From Flaccisagitta enflata (Eukaryota; Chaetognatha; Sagittoidea; Aphragmophora): a stretch of DNA of 64,000 nucleotides. Every line of letters begins with the position of its first letter. The first letter of the stretch is position 1. The notes under the pieces were generated by a model. The model was not told the DNA's origin, searched no databases, and worked only from the letters and a program-made list of their open reading frames with translations. The stretch covers positions 39,804,001 through 39,868,000 of the forward strand of contig OZ231127.1 in the NCBI GenBank assembly GCA_965153355.1. The letters are read 5' to 3'. Below are positions 36,025-47,384 of this stretch, piece by piece. The position numbers and the translations under genes are program-made.

Positions 36025-37317
36025 ATGAAAAAAAGAAAGTACAGAGCGAAATTTGGACGCCCATGTCAAGGAGTCCCGAATACACGCAACCCGTCTTATG
36101 CCATAATCAAGAGATGGGCTTCCAAAGACCGCCGTCTGGATGTGCCGGACCTACACAACCTAGATAGCGAAAAAACCGCGATCGGACCCGGCTCAGGATG
36201 ACCCGTGAGCGTCTTGACTCCCAAACTCCTTAATCTCCTCCTTAGCCGCCTCGATCATGCAGCGACCACGGATACCGCGGAAACTAATAAGAACAATTCC
36301 CTCAACCTTGCGCCCACTACGTTCTTAAAAGGCTGCAAACAACTGCTTCACTACCATCCCTTCAAGCCACACAAGATTCAGCGTCTGTATGATGGTGATC
36401 ATCAGGACCGCATGGACCTGGCCAACTACATACTTGGGAAAGTGGGCCACGATCTCAATTGGCTTCGCAAGGTCATTTGGTCCGACGAAGCAGTCTTTAG
36501 TTTTGATGCCAAGCTCAACGTCGAGAATTGGAGACGATGGTCTGCCTATGGCGGTGGAGCTCCGGACTGCCCCAGTCTTCTCATGGAAAGATTTCTAAGT
36601 CGTTCAGCTACAAACGTCCTGGTCTTTGCGGCGATGATAGAGGGCAAAGTCTACTTTAAAATTCTAACCGGGAAGATGACGGCCAAAAACTATGTGCGGC
36701 TCATCGGTCATGAGATTATTCCAAAGTTAAAACAGGATTTCCCAAACAAGGTGATTCGGGCGGTGCAGCGACCCGTACCTCCGCCTCTGCCACCGCAACT
36801 ACAAAGGCTATAACAGCTGCCTTCACAACAGCCAGCGCAACAATTTCTGACCCAGCAGAATGCACAACAACAGCCACAACAACAACCGCAACAATCTTCG
36901 CAACAACCTCCACAACAACCGCCGCAACAACCACCGCAACAACCGCCGCAACAACCGCCGCAACAACAGCCACAACCATCCACCTCGAGAGGGCCTCAAA
37001 CTGTTGCCCGTCTACGCGCAAGCGCTGCCCTTCAACGTGCCGCAGTCGCCTGCCAACGAGCTGCAGCTGCTGCTGCTGCTGCTGCCCGTTCACACGCTTC
37101 AGCCGCTCGTCGACGCCCGCGTCCCGTCTCCGTGCTGTTGGATCTCGTATTTCAGCAGGATGGTGCTTCAAGCCATCATGCAAATCCGACGCTGGATCAT
37201 CTGACTGAGGGATTCACTGGCGTGATTTCAAAGGCATTTGCGTTTCGAACAAACACACATCCTGTTAGTGTTGTATATAGGTACATCAATATTTTTGAGT
37301 TCAGGTTGTTCTTTTGA
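36025..37317 (+). pseudogene. Decayed DDE (Tc1/mariner-like) transposase with low-complexity insertion
   Basis: One frame can be followed from ATG 36025 to 37317, with stops at 36199 (TGA) and 36811 (TAA). The N-terminal part has a GRP-type basic start (KYRAKFGRPCQGVPNTRNP). Next comes a mariner-like block: DLNWLRKVIWSDEAVFSFDA (first catalytic Asp in WSDEA), then VLVFAAMIEGKVYFKILTG and a KNYVRLIGHEIIPKL segment. After a Gln/Pro-rich then Ala/Arg-rich stretch (36780-37125) the same frame resumes at LLDLVFQQDGASSHHANP, carrying the second catalytic Asp in QQDGA. The third acidic residue (PDLNP region) is missing, so it is truncated at the 3' end. I see no terminal inverted repeats. Confidence 0.8.
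36845..36980 (+). repeat. CAA/CAG/CCG repeat inside the transposase
   Basis: An imperfect CAACAACCGCCG-type array. In the transposase frame it reads as alternating QQ and PP. It is followed by a GCT/GCC alanine run at 37060-37085. Confidence 0.85.
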
Positions 37318-37651
37318 GTGAATATGTTTGCATCTTTCAAACTAGTAACTTTTTTTCACCATGACTTTATCATTGAATGTTTTAACCTACTTTACTAGAT
37401 AGGGCAAAAAATTATATATATTTGATTAAAAAATCAACTCTATTAGGCTATTTTTACAGATTTTTTAGCTATCTTATGTTTTACCTAAAAATTAGTTAAC
37501 ATAGCTGCTCCTAAAAAGAAATAAGGGTAGTTTTCTCAAGATGACATTTGTAGTTTTTGTACTTTTGTCTAATGCCAATACTGTTTCTGGTTTGCTCTAG
37601 ATGACGTGTGTCACTTACCCCAGATAAAACAAAATAGCACTTTTCACTTTT

Positions 37652-37833
37652 TTTATGTCGCGCTTTGTCGGTCCGTCAGTCGGTCGGTTGATTGGTCAGT
37701 TGGTCCCCTTTTTACTTTTTCAGTGTTTTTTTAGCTTTTTGAGCTTACGGCCCAGATGCCCTAGTGACCTTCTCCAGCGGTGCTCCTGCCCATCCGCACG
37801 CGACTGGCGTAGCCGTGTATCCGGCCTTGTTTT
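37652..37833 (-). repeat. Family H copy
   Basis: TGTCGCGCTTTGTCGGTCCG at the left (hairpin truncated), far end CACGCGACTGGCGTAGCCG and GTATCCGGCCTTG. Confidence 0.85.
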
Positions 37834-37952
37834 TAGACATGGTAGACAGACAGGTACTATGTACAAAGAATTCATAGATGTTTCTTGAAATTTGGCAAAT
37901 TTCATGGAAACGTCCACATAGGGCGCTTTTTAGTTGCCTGTACGAGACTCTA

Positions 37953-38537
37953 ACACCTGTCCGGATATTATTGTCCCAAAATCAAACAACTGTCAAATCA
38001 AAACGGGGATATTTAGCAATATGCAGATTTTTCCACCAGTTAGAGCTTGAAAAAATCTTCATTTTGCTCATGAATTTTGCCTGGATTGCTTCTTACAAAA
38101 TCGAATAAGATCAAAAACAGTAAAAACATTGCCCATGAAAATCATTGCAAAACTACCAGAAAAACCTAATTAACTTCAGATACTTACCAAATCTATATAA
38201 AGATAGATACTCAGATGCGGATTTCACGGCTAAAAAGCCTTTGAAAAGTTCTTCAATTTGCCCATGGATTTTGATGGATTTCTTAAAGGTGAACCCTTTA
38301 AAAATTCAAACCAAAGCTATAGAAAAATCTATACCTGAGCGTTGCTGGCTAGTGGTCAAGGGGTGATTAAGTTGATATGAAGCAACCAAAATGGGATTAA
38401 ATACAGAAAACAATGTGAAACATAATTGGAAATACTCATCTGACATCCAATAACAGAGATTTATATTGTTCCTCACCAGCAGTAGTGAGGCATCTAAAGT
38501 TGTGACACTACTGGGACAATAATATCCGGACAGGTGT
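37953..38537. mobile_element. Tc1/mariner-type MITE nested in a family H copy
   Basis: 585 bp with a perfect ~27-bp inverted end (ACACCTGTCCGGATATTATT...) and TA on both sides. The flanks ...GAGACTC and GAACTTGCCGTGTCAG are the two halves of a family H copy, so insertion at the TA of its CTCTA is directly visible. Confidence 0.92.
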
Positions 38538-38604
38538 TAGAACTTGCCGTGTCAGTCAGTCTTGGTTCGTCGCATCGGTCTTTCTGTAACATCTTTAAAA
38601 TTTG

Positions 38605-38740
38605 GACTGCTTAGGTATCTTAAGGTACTTTAGGGTACCATAGGATACTGTACATACTTTAGAGTACTTTAAGGTACTTTAGGGTACTCAAGGTATTCTA
38701 GGTACTTAAGGTACTTGAGGGTAGATAAGGGTACTTTAAG
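38605..38740 (+). repeat. 10-bp repeat AGGTACTTTA
   Basis: About a dozen degenerate units, followed by GGAAGGAAGG-rich sequence to 38840. Confidence 0.8.
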
Positions 38741-39316
38741 GTGAGTTGAGAGTTGTTTTAAGGAAGGTAGGGAGGAAGGATTGAAGGGGGAAATAATGGA
38801 AGGAAGGATTGTTAGGAAAAGAAGGAAGGAAGGAAGGAGTATGTATGTAGTAGTGTGTAATTGTGAAACGGAGCACGCGACTGTCAGCCTGTTGGGCTTG
38901 TTTTTACTTAAAATCGCCATAAAACCTGCCAAATGGACTGGTAATGTATGCTCCTATGTTACTTTGACTATTCTATATGGGTTCAACCAAATTGCGGAGA
39001 TGAAAATTTTTCACCCAAACACCCTAGGAGCCATCTAGCCTAATCCATGGCCCCCCTTCTGCAAAAGAAAAAACAAAGTTTTAATTTTGACCAACAATTT
39101 ATCAACCACATAAAATGACTGGAAAATTAATAAACAACAGTTCATCATTTCAAGTATTACCTTAGCGATCATTTCAATTAATCCCTTAGCGGTAACGAAA
39201 AACGTGGAATGAAATAATTGTTCGTTAGAATGAAAACTTTGGGTTGCACAATATCGAGCACAGAGAACAGAGAAAGAATGAAGAGCTAAAAGAATGATGG
39301 AACGAAAGGAAAACGA

Positions 39317-39320
39317 GAAA

Positions 39321-39384
<64 letters not shown>

Positions 39385-39405
39385 AAAAAAGAAAGAAAGA
39401 AAGAA
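39317..39405 (+). repeat. (GAAA)n microsatellite
   Basis: Nearly pure tract with one interruption. Confidence 0.95.
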
Positions 39406-39966
39406 TAGGAAGCCAAAAACGGACTAATGAACATTGTAAGACAGAAACAAGCAAGGCCAAGCAGGCCAAATGGTGCGTCAGGTGAATCGTCAAAGTTCAT
39501 TATGACCAAATGAGCGACCAACCAACGGACACGATTGGTTAAAGAGATGCATTGGCACACCTTAAAAGCTATAAACAGAGAAAATACTATCCTGGGGAAC
39601 ACAGAAAAAAAATAAAACGATAATATTTATATTTTGTAATTATAATTCTAAGCTAGCGAAAACACTGCCTTGATTTGCTTACAATCTTATTCTTCATATT
39701 TAAAAGTAACAAAGCGACCTGTCAAACAATTCGAAATTTTACAAAGGATATGAAACCAGAATTGGAATTTCAAAAACAAAAATCTTAGAGATTTATATGA
39801 AGTGTTTTGAGAAAAGATTGTTTTAGTGATTTTTACAGGGATTTTCGAGGGTCAACTTCAATTCTTCTCTACAAAATGTACTTACAGAAGTCAGTATTGT
39901 GAAGGATTTTTTTTTCCCTCTATATCCATCTAAGCCTCAGTGACTTCAAGCCTAAAATCGGTACCG

Positions 39967-40035
39967 ATGACGGTTAGCAGCGATGACAAGTTGGCGCTGG
40001 CGGTAGTGAAAATGCCCAGGGGCTACTTGCCCCTG
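39967..40035 (+). CDS. Possible short first coding exon
   Basis: In an otherwise AT-rich stretch, an ATG at 39967 opens a 23-codon frame (MTVSSDDKLALAVVKMPRGY then LPL) ending at GTAAGC, a strong donor. The same bases form an 8-bp stem hairpin. No downstream exon or family was recognised. Confidence 0.15.
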
Positions 40036-40702
40036 GTAAGCACCATTTCTCAACGCGTCTACCATGTAAGGGACTATGATGTCCAGTAGCAATTAATGTC
40101 TTCCCTCGTGCTAAACGAGTATATCAAGTTGGATACATCAAGTTGTTTATCAATTTGTGATGTAGGGCCCTATGCTTCAATTGAATTGCTTGCATCTGAT
40201 AAAAGACAGTCTATTTTTATTTCATATCAGCAAGGTGTCTGGGAAGGGTTTTATTTCTTCCAACCCAAACTAGAGCTTTATTGAAAACTACCAAGGTATT
40301 GCGAACATATTAAACAGATCATTGGCATTGAAAGCACAATAACGAGAAAATATTGAGTTTCGCAATATGCGAGACCAAACCCAGACTGGCCGAAGGAAAA
40401 AATGACCTGAAAGAAGTCGCTTTGGCACCGGACGATTGTTGTAAAACCATTGAAAGACTTCGGTATTTGAAAAATGAGAAGAAAGCAATGCAAAATATCA
40501 CAGACAAGTTAAAAACTACGCTGACTATTTACGTGTGAAGGAGCATCAATTAAAGGATATACTTAACGATTATCGAAGAAACACAGATCTTGACTCTTCG
40601 CGAGAGATCGAAAGAGGTAGGGAGTCGTTGAAAAATGAATAAGTCGCGCGAAGACGACGATTTCTTCTTCGCGAGAAAGGAAGTCGTTGTATGGACTCAT
40701 AC

Positions 40703-40854
40703 CTCATTTGCCGAATGGCTTCCTTGTGAGCTTGGAATGTTCTCACATTGTTCATGTTTGATTGCCAGTACTTGACGTAGCCGCTGTGATCGCCTGAGAT
40801 CATCCACGTGTCGTTGTGATTCCATACCATGTGACGGATGGCGGCGTCGTGAGC
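40703..40854 (-). CDS. WDR33: WDR33, third coding exon (second WD40 repeat)
   Basis: A 152-bp exon with acceptor CACAG and donor GTATGAG, leaving phase 2. It encodes [37 protein letters not shown] and [10 protein letters not shown], the second WD40 blade of WDR33, with the family hallmark [13 protein letters not shown] intact. The next family residues (SFSPTD...) would begin with the split AG codon. I could not find the following exons (remaining blades and the collagen-like C-terminus) anywhere to the left, so the next intron is very long, reaches past the window, or the gene is incomplete. No stop or frameshift is visible in the three exons. Confidence 0.94.
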
Positions 40855-41286
40855 CTGTGACGGAGGAAAGTTCTTGTAAGCACGATGGGAAGCGCGCACA
40901 TACACAAGCCTAAGGCTTCATACAGAAGCACACGGACGCGGGACAAATAACACAGACACGAACGCACAAACACCTTTTAACAGAGGCATGTGGACAAAAA
41001 AATAAAACCTTAAGGGCATCCCCAACCAGATATACTCTTAAGGGAACCCCCAAACCAGGAACACTCTCCAAACCACACTGACTCATCCTACCAAAAATCC
41101 CCAGTTCAGGCCAAGAGTGCGATCTCAAGGATGTCAACTAAGTCAGAATTGACGATACTTCGATCAGCCACGTCTTAAGATATTCCGAACCAAAGGCCTA
41201 GAGCCAAGACTGCAACGGTCTCGTTTGTCAAATTGGATCACTATGATCCATATGAATAACGTCACCTCTAACAAAATAAGACGCAC

Positions 41287-41487
41287 CTGAAGGATTGTTT
41301 CAAAGTTAAAAGTAAGTCCGTTCCAGAGTGTGAACTCGCCGCTTGAAGCTCCGGTCATGAGTCGTCGCCCGTCCGGCGTCCATGCGAGACTGAAAATAGG
41401 ACATCGGATTTTGTTGGTCGACGTTCGGATGAATTTCGTCGTTACGGCGTTGATGGGATTGTCGCGGAAGAAAAGAGGCGGAACCAG
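41287..41487 (-). CDS. WDR33: WDR33, second coding exon (first WD40 repeat)
   Basis: A 67-codon exon in phase 0 at both ends, with acceptor ATATTTGCAG and donor GTGCGT. It encodes [19 protein letters not shown], then [20 protein letters not shown] and [19 protein letters not shown]. These are near-identical to the WDR33 family and contain the first WD40 blade with the [12 protein letters not shown] signature. Two neighbouring smaller frames cover only parts of it; the splice-bounded frame is the one that joins both flanking exons. It is separated from exon 1 by an 8.7-kb repeat-filled intron and from exon 3 by 432 bp. Confidence 0.95.
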
Positions 41488-41869
41488 CTGCAAATATTAA
41501 AGGCCATGACAAGGAAAAAAGTCAATGAAGAGGCCGAACTGGCGCAAAACGGATAAACGAGAGGACCTGAACGAGTGCGAAGACCCGATCAGATGCTAAG
41601 TCCCAAGCAATGGCAAGAACCAAACAGATGCAGACCCAAACAAAATCTAAACCAAAGAACGACGGATCAATAAGATGACCAAAGCAACTGCAAAGATCTA
41701 AAAGTATGCAAAAACCCAAACATAAGCAAATTCATAAACTCAGACCTTACAGTTTGCAAAGACCAAAGCTTATGCAAGGACCTAAACAAATGCAAAGACC
41801 CAAACATACTCTTGGCAAATGTCAAGAAACGTCAAGTGGGCAGGGGTAGAACTCGCCATTTTTTTAATG

Positions 41870-42600
41870 ATTCAAATTCAACAAAACTATACATCACTGT
41901 ATAGCTCATGAAGTAACATTTAAGAATCCATAGAAGAATTTTGTTAATTGAGCTCATTTTTCGTGCAAATTAAGCTTAATTAAACAGATTTTGTACACAA
42001 AAAAATACAAAATTAATCATATTGAAGCAAACAAAAAATATGAGAATATTTTTTACCTAAATTATGTTTAAACGCCATAGTATGAGGATGTTTCATGGAA
42101 AAAAAATCGAAATTTCATGAATTTTCAAAAAATCTCTTTAAACACCATTTTTGGTTGGTTGGGCAGTGCGGTAACAATTTGTTCCGCCAAGCTCTTCTTC
42201 ATACTAGTAATGTAAATACTCTTCAACAACTTTCATGCAAAATTTCAGCCAAATCAGCTGATTCATTCAAAAGTTATGCCACATTTTCCTTTTTTCATCT
42301 GGTAGGTTGGTTGGGCTGGTTGGGCCGGTTGGACTCATCTTCAGAAAACCATTTTTTTTTCCTGATCTCTCACGGTAAAGTCTGTTTTCCCGCAAAAAAT
42401 CATGGGTGTAGCTCAAAGGGTTCATGAGATGTGGGCATTTTTGACAAATTGAATATTTTTTCCTTCAAAGTGCGCAAAATCTTGACTTCCGCTAAGAAGA
42501 AAATAACTACGAGAATCGTCCGATGAGCGTATCAATTCTGTTCACACTTAAAGACCAACAAAATGTAAAATTTCATTGTGACTCAACGCCTGGGAGATAA
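41870..42600. repeat. Dispersed repeat R2, copy 2 (WDR33 intron 1)
   Basis: See copy 1 at 2900-3560. Both contain GGTTGGTTGGGCTGGTTGG-type runs whose complement recurs in the tandem array at 34540-35240 and near 63150. Confidence 0.75.
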
Positions 42601-43114
42601 GACTTCAAATTTTCAGTGTAGACTTAAAATTTCACGCTCTTTCACGTGGTGTGATCAGATGTTGTGTAAATTGTGCTGTTTTAACGCCATAGTGGCATAT
42701 CTTAAGCGTTAGGAACAAATTTGGGGGTGTTCGCGAATTGATACGCCCTAAGAAAATTTTTATTTCTCCGCTTAGGATCAACCTAATAACATGAAAATAG
42801 AGAGAAATGTCCCTCAATTTGTTTTCCATCGAATGGTAAAAGAAAAAATTCTTAATGTTAAAGCAAAATGAGTTAAATAAAAATAAATATCATAATGTTC
42901 AGCTTTGAGAGAAAAAAAGCGAAAAAAAAACGAGCAAGGGAAAATTCAATAATTACACCATTTTTTGATAACTCTTTGTTTGAGCAATGAGTTGAAATTT
43001 TTTGTGTATACTGTGGGATTGATAAATGTCAATGAAAACTCATAATATCATATGATAAGACATTTTTTGATTTGATTTGCTTGCTATTTTCTACTGGAGA
43101 CAGAATGGAGACAA

Positions 43115-44119
43115 GGGTGGTTTCATGACAGATCACCCAAACTATAAACCCTAAAAAAATAGAATTTGCTCTTTTTTGGTGTAAAGGTAGCTCTTGGGGA
43201 GATATTCAAGAATCCCGAAGATTTTCGCTCTCGGACCTATATTTTGGGTTTTAGGGGGGTTTGAAATTTTGGGCCCCCCGGGTACCCCCAGAACTTTGAA
43301 TAGCTATATCTCAGCCATTTTTTATAGTAAAAGGACAATCTTGGTGTCAATCTTCTTGTATTAACCCAAAGAATCTATTGGGAAAAAAATTTGAACAAAA
43401 AAAAATCATTTTGGGGTTTTTACCCCTAGGGGTAGTACCCCGGGGTACCCCAGGGTACCTAGTACGTAGAAATTTTGAAAAAAAAAGTTTGAAAAATATT
43501 CTTCTATGTTTGTTGTTTCATATTCAAGAATAAAAAATATGGGACCTCAACTCCTTAGTGCCCATATAAAGGGCCAAAAATGGGTAGTAGAGCCAATTTT
43601 GGAGGATTTTGGCATTTTTGGTCAAAATTGTTAAAAATGGCCTTACCACCCATTTTTGGCCCTTTATATGGGCACTAAGGAGTTGAGGTCCCATATTTTT
43701 TATTCTTGAATATGAAAGCACAAACATAGAAGAATATTTTTTCAACTTTTTTTTTCAAAATTTCTACGTACTAGGTACCCCGGGATACCCCGGGGTACTA
43801 CCCCTAGGGGTAAAAACCCCCAAAATGATTTTTTTTTGTTCAAATTTTTTTCCTAATAGATTCTTTAGGTTAATACAAGAAGATTGACACCAAGATTGTC
43901 CTTTTATCAGAAAAAATGGCTGAGATATAGCTATTTAAAGTTCTGGGGGTACCTGGGGGGCCCAAAATTTCAAACCCCCCTAAAACCCAAAATATGGGTC
44001 CGAGAGCGAAAATCTTCGGGATTCTTGAATATCTCCCCAAGGGCTACCTTTACACCAAAAAAGAGCAAATTCTATTTTTTTAGGGTTTTCAGTTTGGGTG
44101 ATATGTCATGAAACCACCC
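43115..44119. repeat. Near-perfect 1-kb palindrome
   Basis: Left arm 43115-43590 and right arm 43643-44119 are inverted copies with only scattered mismatches by eye; the spacer is ~50 bp. The arms contain GGTACCCC/GGGGTACC runs and smaller palindromes. No coding frame persists. It lies in WDR33 intron 1, so the pre-mRNA would contain a ~475-bp hairpin. Confidence 0.93.
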
Positions 44120-44454
44120 ACAAGCCAAAAAGAACCCTTTGATCAAATTTTTAGACCCCCTAGGAGTAGTGAGGGTCACAAAAAATGGTTTGAAATTGTG
44201 CACTGGGTAGTTATGAATGTCTTTGAACCATTTGATTCGAATATAATGATGTATCTGAAGCTGGGGCTAACGTAGATTGGTAGAAAGTTGGGCCCACCAG
44301 CATGCTGCGGAACCGTGACATTTACCTCTTAGACATTTAAACAAATGCATTGTTGAGAATGGAAGTTACTTTTCAACATTTTCAGTACAAATAAAGAAAA
44401 ATTTCTACTCAACATTATAAAACTAACGCAATAATCCTACAAATGCATAGGCCC

Positions 44455-44795
44455 AAACAGTTGCAAAGACCAATTGCAAAGACCCAAAAAATTGCAAAGA
44501 CCCAAACTATTGCAAAGACTCAAACAATTGCAAAGACTCAAACAATTGCGAAGACTCAAACAATTGCGAAGACTCAAACAATTGCGAAGACTCAAACAAT
44601 TGCGAAGACTCAAACAATTGCGAAGACTCAAACAATTGCGAAGACTCAAACAATTGCGAAGACTCAAACAATTGCGAAGACTCAAACAATTGCGAAGACT
44701 CAAACAATTGCGAAGACTCAAACAATTGCGAAGACCCAAACAATTGCGAAGACCCAAACAATTGCGAAGACCCAAACAATTGCGAGGAACCAACA
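44455..44795 (+). repeat. 18-bp minisatellite (CAATTGCGAAGACTCAAA)
   Basis: About 19 units; the inner units are almost identical and the outer ones carry AAAGACCC. It continues (ATTGCGAAGACCCAAGC) on the far side of a family H copy at 44794-44953, so that copy inserted into the array. Confidence 0.93.
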
Positions 44796-44953
44796 AGGCC
44801 GGATACACGGCCAATACCAGTCGCGGACGGGTGGGCAAGGGCGGAAATGCGCGTTTTCACACTTTTTGACTCGTGCTCACCGACGGACCGACGGACGGAC
44901 GGACGGACCAACGGACGGACAAAGCCTCTTATAGTCGCTTGTCCGCGACTAAA
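44794..44953 (+). repeat. Family H copy inside an 18-bp minisatellite
   Basis: CAAGGCCGGATACACGGCC, CAGTCGCGGACGGGTGGGCA, then (GGAC)n and TTGTCCGCGACTAAAA. Minisatellite units flank both ends. Confidence 0.93.
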
Positions 44954-45019
44954 AAATTGCGAAGACCCAAGCAATTGCAAATAGAGAAAATTCAGTACCA
45001 TTGTTCCCAAGGACTACAA

Positions 45020-45350
45020 CATCTTCGCACAAACACACGCGCAAACACAAACACCCATGAACACACTCACACGCACTAAAACACACAAAAAAAAAAAAAA
45101 AAAACCACACAAAAACAAACACACAAATACACGCGCCAAAAAAAAACAAACAAACAGACACGTTCACACACGCGCAAAAAAACAAAACAAACACGTTCAA
45201 ACAGACAAGTTCAAACAGACACACGTTCAAACAGACACACGTTCAAACAGACACGTTCAAACAGACACGTTCAAACAGACACATGTTCAAACAGACACGT
45301 TCAAACAGACAAACAAACACACACACACACACACAAATTAACAAACACAC
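45020..45350 (+). repeat. AC-rich tract with GTTCAAACAGACAC repeats
   Basis: Simple ACACAA sequence, then ~9 copies of a 14-15 bp unit (45185-45310), then (AC)n and (GT)n. Confidence 0.88.
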
Positions 45351-45472
45351 AGTGACTGTGTGTGTGTATGTGTGTGTGTATGTGACCCGTGTGGGACTGG
45401 AAGACCTAAAAGCGGACGGAAGAAAAGGAACACGAACCGATACATGTGATGTAATGCTCACGTGAAAGTGAA

Positions 45473-45670
45473 CAAGGCTGGATGCACGGCTACCCAAGTC
45501 GCGTGCGGGTGGGCACTGGGCAGGGGCCATATTTGAAGTCAATAGACCTTTTGGGCAGGAGCAGTGAGGTCCAAAAATAAAAATCATAAAAAAAGTAAAG
45601 TGTGACCGACCAACCGACGGACGGACGGACGGACAAAACAGGGTGTAGAGTCGCGTGCACGCGACTAAAA
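45473..45670 (+). repeat. Family H copy
   Basis: CAAGGCTGGATGCACGGCTA ... hairpin AGTCGCGTGCACGCGACT then AAAAA. Confidence 0.92.
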
Positions 45671-46025
45671 ATCAGCTATACTATCTAGGAAATATGTTTA
45701 GCAGCACCTTTAAAAAGCTATATCTTAACTTCTTGTTAAGATAAATAGACAAAATTTATAAGCATTTTAATTTTCTTTGAAAAATCTAGAATCTGAGCGC
45801 AATTTCGTCTCTGTGCTTCAAACCGTTTAAAAATTCCATCAGTTTGAAGTTGATCATGTACTTTCAATAATAGCGATTTCCTTTTTTCTTTTACCCTTCT
45901 ATCTTTGAAATACTCTCAAATTTTACCAAAAAATAATAGAAACATGCAGATTGCACCACTTGTTAGCTCTTGAGCTCTAGTTTTATGAACTCATGGATTT
46001 TTTATCAGATTTGTAAAGAAAAGTA

Positions 46026-46578
46026 CCGTCACACGGGGCTAATCGGGACAGCAGGGGCTAATCGGGACAGCAATCTAAAAAATGGTTCTCAATGTGATAT
46101 TTCAAACCCGGTCAACTTTTTTTTGTTTCTCTCATCATTTTTGCAATATTTAGTTAATTTGGGGTGACATACAGCGGTTTATGTTGTTTTATATCCATTT
46201 GAAATAGTTTTAAACTTTAATTGTTAGCAATATTGAAAAAATGAAAAATCGACACAGCCTAAAAATTGTCGCTCTGGCTCAACACTGGATAAAGTGCTTA
46301 ATGTCACCTTTGGGTGTCTTAAACTATAAGTAGTCAGTGACTCTGAGGACAATGTATGAGGAGCTTTCAAGAAAACTTGTTTGTTTACAAAGTCAATTTT
46401 TGTAAATAATCATTTTTTTCGAAAAACACGGGGCTAATCGGGACACCGTGTTAGCTTATACTAAGGGTCATAAAATCAATAAATTTTCATGGAATGCCAT
46501 TGAGGAAGTCTAATGAGGGACATTCATGCCATAATTACAATAAAAGTCAGACCGGGTTTAGATTTATTCGATTTTGTT
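46026..46578. mobile_element. 3'-truncated copy of the 840-bp TIR transposon
   Basis: Reads as identical to the first ~553 bp of the element at 47385 and keeps only the left inverted end. It is cut at TTTGTT, where sequence that lies 943 bp further on in the other copy is joined. Confidence 0.9.
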
Positions 46579-46835
46579 CAATTGAAGTATCAATCTTGTT
46601 TTGCCTGTCAATTCTAAACGCCTTGAGCTAAAAGGATGTGGTTTGCGGCATTTGGTCAGAAATTCAAAATAGTTTCAGAATCTCAATGATTTTTATGTAA
46701 ATTTTTTACTCATCATAGAGTTATTGCTTAAAATGCCTGTCGATATACTTATGTTCTAGATAGTATATATATATTTTTTTTGACGATCCGACTGAGGGCG
46801 AATACTACAGAGTATCGATGGCCTTTACTAAAAAA

Positions 46836-47041
46836 CAAGTGACGCGGGGTCACAATATCGTTGCGGACGGGTGGGCCGGGGCATCCAACCCCCATCCACA
46901 CCCAAACCCACCCCCAACACTCAAACATGCACAAATATTATCATAAATGCTAGTTTTCCCACTTTTCAACTCGATGACCCCGGACGGACAGACCAACGGA
47001 CGGACAAAGCCTCTTATAGAGTTGCGTGTCCGCAACTAAAA
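46836..47041 (+). repeat. Family H copy, variant left end
   Basis: Left end GTGACGCGGGGTCACAATAT then CGTTGCGGACGGGTGGGC; right hairpin AGTTGCGTGTCCGCAACT. Duplicated at 49137-49342. Confidence 0.9.
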
Positions 47042-47046
47042 ACAAA

Positions 47047-47245
47047 CAAGGCCGGATACACGGCGTGCGGCAGGGCAGGAACAGTGCAGGAGAAGGTCAC
47101 TAGGGCATTTGGGCAGGAGCGGCAAGAGCAGTAGGCTAAAAAAAAGCTCAAAAACGCCGAAAAGTAAAAAGGAGACCGACTAACCGACGGCCTGACCGCC
47201 TGATAGACAGTGCGGGGTGTAGAGTCGTGTAGCACGCAACTAAAA
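47047..47245 (+). repeat. Family H copy
   Basis: AAGGCCGGATACACGGCGTG to GTGTAGCACGCAACTAAAA, head-to-tail 6 bp after the previous copy. Duplicated at 49348-49546. Confidence 0.9.
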
Positions 47246-47384
47246 CAATAGACAAGCTTTCGAATGATACGAAGTACAGCAGAGGCTATGATGTTGTGAC
47301 CTGTAGGGGGTGGTGCGGTTTCCCATAGGTGATCATCACGTACTATTTCACGTCCGTGTATAATAAGATTTGTAAAGAAAAGTA

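Larger units (their letters stand above)
38841..40702. other. WDR33 intron 3, no further exon found
   Basis: AT-rich apart from the island at 39950-40060. I searched the minus strand for the next WD40 blade (SFSPTD, GTVRIWDF) and saw nothing. Confidence 0.5.

Noticed and set aside
44443-44795. CRISPR-like look of regularly spaced repeats
   Set aside because: The repeats are directly adjacent with no unique spacers, the DNA is eukaryotic, and there are no cas genes.
44437-45010. Repetitive frames (TIAKTQ, LRNCLS, SSQLFE) of 130-170 codons
   Set aside because: The 18-bp minisatellite is divisible by three, so it stays open in all frames.
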